The notes below the pieces were generated by a model. The model saw only the letters and a program-made list of their open reading frames with translations. It made no database searches and was not told where the DNA came from. Made by a program: the position numbers and the translations under genes. From Elioraea tepidiphila DSM 17972 (GTDB lineage: Bacteria; Pseudomonadota; Alphaproteobacteria; Acetobacterales; Acetobacteraceae): a stretch of 64,000 bases of DNA. This document shows, piece after piece, positions 7,346 through 13,972 of this stretch. Location of the stretch: NCBI RefSeq assembly GCF_000378465.1, contig NZ_KB899916.1, positions 62,001-126,000 of the forward strand, written 5' to 3'. Within the stretch, counting starts at the first letter, position 1. Every line of letters starts with the position of its first letter.

Positions 7346-7394
7346 ACCACGCGCGCCGGTGCGCTGTGAACAGGAGAACAGCCGGGGGGAATTC

Positions 7395-7877
7395 ATGGCC
7401 GACGACGACACCAGGGGCCTCTCGCCAAGGGCCACGAAATCCGAGAAGCGGCAGCGCACCGACCGGCTGTTTGTCCGTCTGACCCCACATGAAAAGGCCG
7501 CCTTCCTTGCCCGCGCCGACAAGGCAGGCATGGCTTCCGCCGCCTTCGCCCGCGCCGTTCTGACCGGTGAAGCTGGCCCTCGCGCCCAGCGGCGCGTGCC
7601 TGCCGATGCCCAGGCCATGCGGCAGGTACTTGGCCATCTCGGCAAGACCGGCAGCAATCTCAACCAGATTGCCCGATACCTGCATACGGGCGGCAGCGCG
7701 GATGTGGTCCTGACGGATATTCGCGCGGCGCTCTCCGATCTCGCCTGCATACGCAGGCTGATCTACGAGGCGCTGGGCAAGGACCCCGACGACGCGCGCC
7801 CCGTCGCCCCGGTATCCAGCGCCGATCCACCGCCGCTCTCCGGCACGAAATCCGTGCCGCCGCCACCGGGCGCGTGA
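7395..7877 (+). CDS. mobC: MobC-like relaxosome accessory protein
   Basis: The start at 7395 (MADDDTRGLS) has GGGGGGA six bases upstream; an open frame extends further up to 7161 but only adds Pro-rich sequence made by the hairpin array. The product has 160 residues. The N-terminal half reads RTDRLFVRLTPHEKAAFLARADKAG, a ribbon-helix-helix-like segment. The core HLGKTGSNLNQIARYLHTGG is the signature of the MobC family (LxxxGxNLNQIAR), which binds oriT and opens it for the relaxase. A Pro-rich tail follows. It is nine bases upstream of the relaxase gene in the same operon. Confidence 0.88.
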   Translation: MADDDTRGLSPRATKSEKRQRTDRLFVRLTPHEKAAFLARADKAGMASAAFARAVLTGEAGPRAQRRVPADAQAMRQVLGHLGKTGSNLNQIARYLHTGGSADVVLTDIRAALSDLACIRRLIYEALGKDPDDARPVAPVSSADPPPLSGTKSVPPPPGA

Positions 7878-7886
7878 GAGGGCCGC

Positions 7887-9365
7887 ATGATCGTCAAGGG
7901 GGGATCACGCGGCGGACCGGGCCAGCTTGCCGCGCACCTGATGCGCGCAGACACAAACGAGCGTGTCGAGGTGCTGGAAAACCACTCCCCCTATGACCTT
8001 CACGCCACCTTCCGCGACTGGCAGACCCTGTGCGAAGGCACGCGCGGCAAGAAAGGGCTTTATCACGTCAATATCGATCCCGACGCCCGTTACGAAATGA
8101 CGCGCGCTCAATGGGCGCGCGCGGTGGAGGTGTTGGAAAAGGAGCTGGGCCTGGAAGGCCAGCCCCGCGCCGTCGTGATGCACGAGAAGAAGGGCCGCCA
8201 GCACATCCACGTCGTCTGGCAGCGCACCGACATTGAAACCATGACGCTGCGCAGCGACAGCTACAATTATCTCGCGCACGAACGCGCCAGCCTGCGGCTG
8301 GAACAGGAGTTCGGGCACGAGCACGTCCCCGGCAAACATGCCAAGCGCGACCGCGAGAAACAGCCGGAGTTTCCGCGCGCGGAGGCGACCCATGCCGAAT
8401 GGCAACAGGCCGAGCGCGCAGCGCTATCCGTTGCCGACCGGCGGGCGCAGATCGCGGCTCTGAGAGAGACCTGCGACAACGGCGCATCCTTCAAGGCCGC
8501 CCTTGAAGAAGCGGGCTACATGCTCGCACAGGGCGACAAGCGCGACTTCGTGCTGGTGACGGCGGAAGGCTCCGTGCTCAGCCTTGGCCGCGAGCTTAAA
8601 ATGAAGGCCGTCGAGGTCCGCGCCTTCATGGCGGATGTGGACCGCGCCGCCTTGCCCACAGCCGCCGAAGCAAAAGCGCTCCAGCGGGATCAGGAAGACA
8701 TGCGCGCGCGGGAGGCCACGCCCCCGCAGGCTGACCACCCGCCTGCCGAGACTCCCGCGACCGCGCCCGAGGCGCGCCAGCAAGATCTCGGCTCGGCTTT
8801 CTACGATCCGTCCGCGCTTGATCCCGTCGTTGCGCGCGCCCTCGACGAACGCCAGCGGCAGGAAGCGGCAAAGCTCGCCGAATGGCATGCCGCAGAGCTT
8901 CGCCAGTTGGAGAATGCCCAAGCCGCCGAATTGCAGGCGAAGCAGGAGCATCAGGCGGCATTGCACGCCGCCGCGCGCGAGCGTTTGCAGCGCGAGCAGA
9001 AGCTGACGGGTATCGAGGGCTTCATCAATGCTCTGCAAAACCGCCTCAATCCGGGGCGCGGCGCGGAACAGCGCGCCGCCCGCGAACACGCCTGGCGGCA
9101 GCTTCGCGCGCAACAAGCGCGGGAGCGGCGCGACATGGAGGTGCTGTGGCAACAAACCCACGCCGAGCAGATGGAAGAATTGCGCGAACGGCACATGCAG
9201 CAGCAGCGCGAACAAGCCGCCGCCTTCGAGGCCGAGCGGCAACGCTACACCGAGGATGCCGAGCGCGCCGCCGAGATGCGCAGGCGCATCGAGGAAGATC
9301 GGAAGATCGAAGAACGTCAGCGGCAAGAGCGGCGGGACACAGGCCCGCCGGGGCTCACAAAGTAA
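7887..9365 (+). CDS. Relaxase/mobilisation nuclease
   Basis: The product has 492 residues. The N-terminal ~200 residues form the relaxase domain, with the metal-binding histidine motif HEKKGRQHIHVVWQR (His at about 99, 106 and 108). It should nick oriT, stay covalently bound to the 5' end and be exported with the strand. No Tyr stands at the usual nucleophile position near the N-terminus: where PF03432 relaxases have ...YLxxD, this protein has AAHLMRAD with His17; the first Tyr is at about 36. The C-terminal ~200 residues are a long Gln/Glu/Arg/Ala-rich coiled coil. It follows mobC directly and the coupling protein is upstream, so the set is a mobilisation operon. Confidence 0.9.
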   Translation: MIVKGGSRGGPGQLAAHLMRADTNERVEVLENHSPYDLHATFRDWQTLCEGTRGKKGLYHVNIDPDARYEMTRAQWARAVEVLEKELGLEGQPRAVVMHEKKGRQHIHVVWQRTDIETMTLRSDSYNYLAHERASLRLEQEFGHEHVPGKHAKRDREKQPEFPRAEATHAEWQQAERAALSVADRRAQIAALRETCDNGASFKAALEEAGYMLAQGDKRDFVLVTAEGSVLSLGRELKMKAVEVRAFMADVDRAALPTAAEAKALQRDQEDMRAREATPPQADHPPAETPATAPEARQQDLGSAFYDPSALDPVVARALDERQRQEAAKLAEWHAAELRQLENAQAAELQAKQEHQAALHAAARERLQREQKLTGIEGFINALQNRLNPGRGAEQRAAREHAWRQLRAQQARERRDMEVLWQQTHAEQMEELRERHMQQQREQAAAFEAERQRYTEDAERAAEMRRRIEEDRKIEERQRQERRDTGPPGLTK

Positions 9366-9727
9366 GCGGCTCGCGTTTCCTGCAACCAGAACCGGGCCGG
9401 TCACAGAAAAAGGAAAAGGTTGCCACTGACGACGACGAGGACCGGCTTGGCGTTCCGCCAACCCTGTTCCCGAAGTTCATGCCAATGCTGCGTAGATCGC
9501 TCAGCCGCTTCATGTCGCCGAAACGGCGGCGGAAATTTATCAACCGCCGCGCCCGAGGCTGGGTCGCCTTGTTCAAACGCTTCACGTTCTCGTCGAAATT
9601 CATGGCCACCGCCCCGCCAAAACCGCCTGATCCGCCGCCAGCGCCACCAACCCCGCCGCAGCGGCCGAAACCGTTGCGCTCGCGCTTTAACCGGCCCGCA
9701 GGACCGTGAGGCCCCGAAGGGCGGGGA
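9366..9727. other. Mostly non-coding gap after the relaxase gene
   Basis: The 362 bases between the relaxase gene and the second 62-residue gene hold one doubtful small gene (see 9479-9709) and, at 9713-9748, the 3' hairpin shared with the end of the 62-residue gene module (compare 632-668). Nothing else is seen. Confidence 0.5.
9479..9709 (+). CDS. Possible small basic, Pro-rich protein
   Basis: Starting at 9479 (MPMLRRSLSRFM) the frame encodes 76 residues: a strongly basic first half (KRRRKFINRRARGWVALFKRF) and a Pro-rich second half (PPKPPDPPPAPPTPPQRPKP). No clear ribosome site precedes the ATG. It lies on the same strand 113 bases after the relaxase gene, so it could be the last gene of the mobilisation operon. 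The composition could also arise by chance in GC-rich DNA. Confidence 0.35.
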   Translation: MPMLRRSLSRFMSPKRRRKFINRRARGWVALFKRFTFSSKFMATAPPKPPDPPPAPPTPPQRPKPLRSRFNRPAGP

Positions 9728-9916
9728 TTACATCCCCGGCCCCTTCATGCGGCGCTTGATGATCGCGCGGTTGATGTTTTCAAGGGAGGCGAGGGCATTG
9801 GCACGGTGCACGGTAGCCGCTTCGGTTTGTGCCAGTTCCTGGCTGACGCGGAAGAACATCGAGTTCAGGACGCATTCCGGATGTCTGTCGAGCTGTGCTG
9901 CGGTAATCAGGTGCAT
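9728..9916 (-). CDS. 62-residue protein of unknown function, copy B
   Basis: This paralogue of the gene at 648-836 starts at 9916 (MHLITAAQLDRHPE), eight bases after a strong AAGGAGGA site. It keeps RVSQELAQTE, RANAL and LENINRAII and the same C-terminal GPGM. The conservation between copies at about 70% protein identity while DNA has drifted suggests both are under selection. Both copies carry the same 29-base leader block and a hairpin after the stop codon. The family is not recognised. Confidence 0.72.
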   Translation of the reverse strand: MHLITAAQLDRHPECVLNSMFFRVSQELAQTEAATVHRANALASLENINRAIIKRRMKGPGM

Positions 9917-9939
9917 GGGGTGATCCTCCTTGTCGGGAA

Positions 9940-9968
9940 GCCGCGACCATCACGGCCTTTCATGCCCC
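9940..9968. repeat. Leader repeat, copy 2
   Basis: This block is identical over 29 bases to 859-887 and has the same position upstream of a 62-residue gene. Beyond it, similarity with copy 1 continues to about 10,100, for example GGGTGCA...AAAAGGAC...TGTGGGG in both. The hairpin AGCCCC-gttc-GGGGCT at 10026-10042 replaces AGCCGC/GCGGCT of copy 1. Confidence 0.75.
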
Positions 9969-10148
9969 TACAATCGGCACCGCCAGCGACGAACCCGCAC
10001 CCGAAGGGCTGAAACAACGAGAAAGAGCCCCGTTCAGGGGCTTACGGCGTTCCGGCGGGCGGATGCCAGGGTGCAGGATCAAAAGGACTGTGTGTGGGGG
10101 AGGATTCCGCCGAGATCAGCTGTGCAGCGTGAGCAGCTGGTCGGAAGG

Positions 10149-11033
10149 CTATCGAATGGTGAGTTTTCTAGAAGCCGCCCGCTCGGCAGACTTTGGGAAG
10201 AGTACTGTGCGGATGATGCGACGCAGCTTGCAAGAATGTTTGCCAACGTACCCAACGAGGTAAGGCAGCATCAACAGCTTCTCCTGCGTGGACAAGCGGC
10301 TACGCCGCAGTGACCGTATCGTCATTTTCGCGAAGGCGCAGTAGACATCTCGCCGTTCACTAAAGGTAACGGGCCTGTAAGCCTGGCGTGAGACGCCTGT
10401 CTCTCTGTGATAGAAAACTGCGGCCGAGGCAGAAGAGACTGTGCCGTTAAGCATGAAAGGGGTGAGGGCAACTAGATCTCCAGCCCAAACATAGTTGTAA
10501 GTAATAACTTCGTTTAACGCGCGCTTCAATGCATTTTTCTTATACATCCCATAGAACCAGGAGCCCGTTGCGTTCATTAATAGTGCACGCGCCTTTTCTG
10601 ATCCTCGCATAGTTAAAATTCTATCGTCGAACCGAATTTCTTTATATATCTCTCCATTTTCATGTTCAAGCACCACCGTTGGCACAACGATTTCAGATTC
10701 ATCACAATTTCTTGCCTCCAAATAAAGGGCTTCGATGTAGTTGTCTGACCACCTATCATCATGCGCAGCAAGAACCACGAATGGTGTGTTCACCTTGTTC
10801 GCTACGAAAGCAAAGTTATCTATAGCACCCATGTTGTGCGAATGGCGATAGTAGCGGATTCTTGAATCCTGAGCGGCCAATTTCCTTACTATTTTTTCAG
10901 TGGAGTCCGTGGAGGCATTGTCAGATATGATAAATTCAAAATCAGATAAGGACTGTCTCTGAATGTTCTTAATAGCAGACTCCAGATATTTCTCTGCATT
11001 GTAGATCGGCATAGCAACTGTAACTTGCGGCAT
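10149..11033 (-). CDS. Family 2 glycosyltransferase
   Basis: The product has 294 residues and is a GT-A fold enzyme. It begins VTVAMPIYNAEKYLESAIKNI, the standard GT2 start, then FEFIISDNASTDSTEKIV (nucleotide-sugar binding, SDNASTD) and VVLAAHDDRWSDNYIE, where HDDR is the DxD-like metal site. It should transfer a sugar from a nucleotide donor during lipopolysaccharide, capsule or O-antigen assembly on the cytoplasmic side. The gene is clearly more AT-rich than the rest of the element, as is its upstream neighbour, marking foreign cargo. The GT25 gene lies 75 bases upstream on the same strand. Confidence 0.9.
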   Translation of the reverse strand: MPQVTVAMPIYNAEKYLESAIKNIQRQSLSDFEFIISDNASTDSTEKIVRKLAAQDSRIRYYRHSHNMGAIDNFAFVANKVNTPFVVLAAHDDRWSDNYIEALYLEARNCDESEIVVPTVVLEHENGEIYKEIRFDDRILTMRGSEKARALLMNATGSWFYGMYKKNALKRALNEVITYNYVWAGDLVALTPFMLNGTVSSASAAVFYHRETGVSRQAYRPVTFSERRDVYCAFAKMTIRSLRRSRLSTQEKLLMLPYLVGYVGKHSCKLRRIIRTVLFPKSAERAASRKLTIR

Positions 11034-11108
11034 TATTTCTCTCTTTCAGTTCGCTATATTGCTGCATAATTTGCGAAATTGACAATAAATTACTAAGAAC
11101 AAGCAATT

Positions 11109-11888
11109 CTATGCTTTGCGACGGGCGCCAAGGTAATCGTGGACCAATCCAAGGCGGTAGGTCAGGGTTTTAGCGGCAGCGTCGAATAGCTTGAAACCAA
11201 AGCGTGTGAAAGGAAACGCGGCCCGTTCCAACCCGTGCAATCGCCGCGATTTGCTGAAACGCTGCTCGCCGATTGTGGAAGGCGCATCTAAATCGGGAAG
11301 AACAGGAGGTGGGACCAAGCCGCGAACACGCAAGCCGTGGCACCAGACCTGTCCATGCAGTGTATCAATGGGCATCCATCCTGCCGCGCTACAGTCGGCC
11401 ATACGTCCGGCAGCTTTTTTGCTTAAGACATACCCATAGGCCCCCCCCGGCGTTCCATAGATACGTGTTAAAGCAAGCCCATCAGAAAGCTGGGATACCG
11501 GACGCATTCTCTTGAGGTCTTTGGGTTTGCCGAGGAAACGAACGAGGTCCCATGGCTCAGCACTTTTCTCTAAAGATTGGAGCGCATAGGGTAGGGAATC
11601 CACCAGTACGGCGTCATCTTCTAAAACTAAGGCGTAAGGAAGATCGCGCCGCACAATCTCTCTGTAGACGGCGAGGTGTGACTGGGCACAACCTATCTCG
11701 CCGGGAGTCATGTCTTTACCATAGAACAGACGCCGCTTGCGTCCGTCATAGTTACAATTGTTCAGATCGAGGGATCTGCCATCTATAGCCGTAAATACTT
11801 CTGCAAAGAGTCCGAGCGCTTGTACGCGGGAAAGTATTGTGTCTCGGCGATCTTCAGAATGTTCAAGATTGATAACAAATATATGCAT
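11109..11888 (-). CDS. Family 25 glycosyltransferase (LPS biosynthesis type)
   Basis: The product has 259 residues. It opens MHIFVINLEHSEDRRDTI, the hallmark of GT25 enzymes such as LgtB/LpsA. MTPGEIGCAQSHLAVYREIV and YALVLEDDAVL contain the conserved GExGCxxSH and the EDD metal-binding triad. GGAYGYVLSKKAAGRM is also family-typical. It likely adds galactose or a related sugar to lipooligosaccharide or to a surface glycan. With the GT2 gene it forms a two-gene AT-rich cargo that could change the host surface, for example phage receptors. The start ATG at 11888 follows a very AT-rich intergenic segment. Confidence 0.9.
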   Translation of the reverse strand: MHIFVINLEHSEDRRDTILSRVQALGLFAEVFTAIDGRSLDLNNCNYDGRKRRLFYGKDMTPGEIGCAQSHLAVYREIVRRDLPYALVLEDDAVLVDSLPYALQSLEKSAEPWDLVRFLGKPKDLKRMRPVSQLSDGLALTRIYGTPGGAYGYVLSKKAAGRMADCSAAGWMPIDTLHGQVWCHGLRVRGLVPPPVLPDLDAPSTIGEQRFSKSRRLHGLERAAFPFTRFGFKLFDAAAKTLTYRLGLVHDYLGARRKA

Positions 11889-12006
11889 GTGGTAGTTCTC
11901 ATTGCTATCCAGAAATAATGGATACTATCTCAACATAAGACTTTAAAATGATTGCTGTGATGAATATTAAACAAGAAATTCTGTACAGTCCATCTTTACG
12001 GAGATT

Positions 12007-12048
12007 CAATTCTGTTAATTGATATGCAATTTGCATTTAACAGAATTG
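12007..12048. repeat. Nested perfect dyad in AT-rich DNA
   Basis: CAATTCTGTTAA (12007-12018) is perfectly complementary to 12037-12048, and inside it ATGCAA-t-TTGCAT (12024-12036) forms a second perfect dyad. It lies about 120 bases upstream of the GT25 start. It could be an operator, a cruciform, or part of the cargo border. Confidence 0.6.
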
Positions 12049-12122
12049 AGATAATTTTCAGTAGTAAGCCTATTGGCGTCTTTTCCAGTATAATTTGTGA
12101 CCTGACTATTAATGAAAGTGTA

Positions 12123-12142
12123 GCCGCAACCATCACGGCCTT
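12123..12142. repeat. Leader repeat, partial copy 3
   Basis: GCCGCAACCATCACGGCCTT differs by one base from the start of the blocks at 859 and 9940. Here no 62-residue gene follows on the minus strand; AT-rich cargo DNA takes its place. It therefore marks the point where the composition changes and may be the scar of the cargo insertion. Confidence 0.6.
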
Positions 12143-12307
12143 GCTTTCCGCCGCCATTCCCATGATGGAACCTGATCCCGCGCGCGGTACTGACCCTGGG
12201 CCAGATTCCGGAGCTGGCCGAGGCCGCAATCCTCTTCCTGGCGGCTTTGGCCGCCGTTTTCATTCGGGGCGTGCCGCCCCCTTGCCGTCAAGACCAAGCC
12301 CTTCGGG

Positions 12308-12366
12308 CGGAAAACGGGCGACCGTGTAGTCGCTCCGCTCCGGCCCGCGCCATCGCCCGTTTTCCG
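12308..12366 (+). promoter_or_regulatory. Leader inverted repeat before the ardC-like gene
   Basis: CGGAAAACGGGCGA (12308-12321) is a perfect 14-base complement of 12353-12366, with a 31-base loop. It ends 80 bases before the ATG at 12447. Its placement copies the inverted repeat at 2052-2108 before another element gene. It could be an operator or an RNA attenuator, or a single-strand promoter that folds on DNA entry, as known for some antirestriction genes; the last idea is inference. Confidence 0.55.
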
Positions 12367-12446
12367 GTCCTGACAGCAGACCCCCCGCTCATTGCCGCGT
12401 GGCTAGTCGGTTGCATGCGCAACCCGCTGACCAAAGGAAAAAGGCA

Positions 12447-13340
12447 ATGAAAGCAGATGTATATGAGAGAGTGACCAACGCCATTATGGCCGAACTGGAA
12501 AAGGGCGTCCGCCCTTGGTTCAAGCCGTGGAACGCCGAACATGCGGCGGGCAGGATCACGCGCCCTTTGCGCGCGAACGGCCAGCCCTATCGGGGTATCA
12601 ATGTTCTGATGCTGTGGGGTGCAGCGTGCGAGCGCGGCTATGCCGCCCCGATCTGGATGACCTTTAAACAGGCGCAGGAGCTGGGCGGCCACGTCCGCAA
12701 GGGCGAGAAAGGCAATCTGGTAGTTTACGCCAACACAATCACCAAGACCGAAACCGACGAGAACGGCGACGAGCAGGAGCGGGATATTCCCTTCATGAAG
12801 GGCTATACCGTGTTCAACGTCGAGCAGGTCGAGGGCTTACCCGCTCACTTCTATGCTTTGGCCGAGCGCCCCGCTGATCCCGTGGAGCGCATTGACGCCG
12901 CCGAGCGCTTCTTTGCCGCGACCGGCGCGGACATCCGCCACGGCGGCAACAGGGCTTTTTACAGTCCCGCCGAGGACCGAATCCAGATGCCGCCATTTGA
13001 AGCCTTCCGCGAGGCCGAGGCATACTATGCGACCTTGGCGCATGAGATGACCCACTGGACGAAGGGCAAGGGCCGTCTGGATCGTGATTTTGGCCGCAAA
13101 CGCTGGGGCGATGCAGGCTATGCGATGGAGGAACTTGTCGCTGAGCTTGGCGCAGCCTTCATCTGCGCCGATCTCGCCATCAGCCCCGAACCCCGCGCCG
13201 AGCATGCCGCCTATATCGGTAACTGGCTGAAGGTGCTGAAAGAGGACAAACGCGCCATCTTCAGCGCCGCCGCGCATGCGCAGCGCGCCGCTGATTATCT
13301 GGGCGGCTTGCAGTCATCTGAGATGCAGCAAGCTGCCTGA
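12447..13340 (+). CDS. ardC: ArdC-type antirestriction/ssDNA-binding protein with zincin domain
   Basis: The start at 12447 (MKADVYERVTNAI) follows AAAGGAAAAAGG. The product has 297 residues, a normal length for the family. The N-terminal domain IMAELEKGVRPWFKPWNAEH and PLRANGQPYRGINVLMLW is the ArdC/LtrC-like ssDNA-binding part; GHVRKGEKGNLVVYAN is also typical. The C-terminal domain is a zinc peptidase-like fold with HEMTHW (about residues 202-207) and the downstream EELVAELGAAF. ArdC proteins protect incoming transferred DNA from host restriction, fitting a mobilisable element. A terminator follows directly. Confidence 0.9.
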   Translation: MKADVYERVTNAIMAELEKGVRPWFKPWNAEHAAGRITRPLRANGQPYRGINVLMLWGAACERGYAAPIWMTFKQAQELGGHVRKGEKGNLVVYANTITKTETDENGDEQERDIPFMKGYTVFNVEQVEGLPAHFYALAERPADPVERIDAAERFFAATGADIRHGGNRAFYSPAEDRIQMPPFEAFREAEAYYATLAHEMTHWTKGKGRLDRDFGRKRWGDAGYAMEELVAELGAAFICADLAISPEPRAEHAAYIGNWLKVLKEDKRAIFSAAAHAQRAADYLGGLQSSEMQQAA

Positions 13341-13349
13341 CAATAAAGC

Positions 13350-13409
13350 GCCGGAGGGCAAACCCTCCGGCTTCTGGCGGAGCCGCCGTCATGATGACGG
13401 CGGCTATTT
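13350..13409 (+). terminator. Double hairpin terminator after the ardC-like gene
   Basis: GCCGGAGGG-caaa-CCCTCCGGC lies at 13350-13371. It is followed by a perfect palindrome with 12-base arms (AGCCGCCGTCAT, single central G) at 13381-13405 and then ATTTTCTT. The first hairpin starts ten bases after the stop codon. Confidence 0.75.
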
Positions 13410-13496
13410 TCTTATCCCGCCCGACCCACCCCTGATGGGCGGCGCGTCCCCTACGGTCGCGCCGGAGAGGGACCTGTCGTTTCCAACTGATCGGAG

Positions 13497-13527
13497 CCGC
13501 GTTCCCGCTCGCGCGGCACATCTTGTG
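13497..13527. repeat. Imperfect repeat of 1657-1689
   Basis: CCGCGTTCCCGCT, GCGGCAC and TTGTG occur in the same order in both places with small spacing differences. One copy is 200 bases from the tRNA end, the other 1.6 kb into the window. The meaning is unknown. Confidence 0.45.
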
Positions 13528-13664
13528 GCTGGGGGATACCCACTCGAATCAGGTCACCGAGTTACAGGGCAGGCCGCTTCAAAGGGCGCATTGCGGCGCA
13601 AAAACGCATATGCTCGCGCTTGTCCGCGCAGGCGACTCCGCAAATTTTTCTGCACAGTACCTGC

Positions 13665-13687
13665 ACAGGCCAAAATGGCCTGTTTTT
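13665..13687 (+). terminator. Rho-independent terminator at the element end
   Basis: ACAGGCCA-aaa-TGGCCTGT followed directly by TTTT. It sits 38 bases before the tRNA 3' end and would shield the tRNA from element transcription. Confidence 0.75.
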
Positions 13688-13725
13688 CTCGTTAAATTTC
13701 AGATGGTTCGACAAATCCAAAGATT

Positions 13726-13800
13726 TGGAGCGGGCGAAGGGATTCGAACCCTCGACCCCAACCTTGGCAAGGTTGTGCTCTACCCCTGAGCTACGCCCGC
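13726..13800 (-). tRNA. tRNA-Gly (anticodon GCC)
   Basis: On the minus strand the sequence begins GCGGGCGTAGCTCAGGGGTA and closes with the acceptor strand CGCCCGC, discriminator T and an encoded CCA. The anticodon loop CTTGCCAAG gives GCC for glycine, and the T arm holds GGTTCGAATCC. The 3' end faces the mobile element, which marks it as the attachment site. The gene remains intact after integration. Confidence 0.96.
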
Positions 13801-13972
13801 TCTAAGCGATCAAGCCAACATGACGGGGTGCTTAGATCGGGTCCGGCGGTTTTGCAAGACGTGCCGCCGACGTGAACAGGTCGGGGGGCTGTCGCCTCCC
13901 ACGCCCTGGTGCATCACAACCCCGAATGGCTCCCGAACCGGTTCCCGGTCCCGCATGCTAGCCTCCCGGCCC

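Larger units (their letters stand above)
6960..7394. other. Non-coding transfer-origin-like region
   Basis: The 435 bases between the coupling-protein gene and mobC hold a TATAAT at 6992-6997 without a well-spaced -35 box, the candidate nick site at 7105-7131, and the hairpin array at 7158-7345. This is the expected place for oriT in a mobC-relaxase operon. Confidence 0.55.
11889..12446. other. Non-coding cargo border and ardC leader
   Basis: Up to about 12,115 the DNA is AT-rich and holds the promoter side of the glycosyltransferase pair and a nested dyad at 12007-12048. After 12,120 it returns to GC-rich element DNA, starting with a third partial copy of the leader repeat. The 12308-12366 inverted repeat precedes the ardC-like gene. 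I see no gene here, although a short open stretch around 12,165-12,280 (LTLGQIPELAEAAILFLAAL) could be a gene remnant. Confidence 0.55.
1..13725. mobile_element. Right part of an integrated mobilisable/conjugative element ending at tRNA-Gly
   Basis: The stretch carries a tyrosine integrase (cut by the window start), a VirD4/TraG coupling protein, MobC, a relaxase, an ArdC antirestriction protein, an XRE regulator and unrecognised proteins, and stops exactly where a tRNA-Gly gene presents its 3' CCA end. Integration into tRNA 3' ends is the usual habit of tyrosine integrases, so the right boundary is well supported. The left end and the duplicated tRNA 3' segment expected there lie outside the window. 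No VirB/Trb assembly genes are visible. An AT-rich glycosyltransferase cargo lies near 10.15-12.1 kb. Confidence 0.8.
13341..13725. other. Element right-end segment without genes
   Basis: These 385 bases between the ardC-like gene and the tRNA hold two hairpins after ardC, the imperfect repeat at 13497-13527 and a classical terminator at 13665-13687. No gene is supported. Integrase arm sites are expected in this kind of segment but cannot be recognised by eye. Confidence 0.5.

Noticed and set aside
7161-7394. An N-terminal extension of MobC
   Set aside because: The added sequence is Pro-rich and produced by the hairpin array; the start at 7395 has its own ribosome site and matches the family length.
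12007-12048. An integron attC site
   Set aside because: The core-site order and the GTTRRRY consensus do not fit, and no integron integrase is seen.
12165-12446. A gene reading LTLGQIPELAEAAILFLAAL
   Set aside because: There is a stop just before it, no start codon with a ribosome site, and the frame runs into the ardC leader; at most a remnant.
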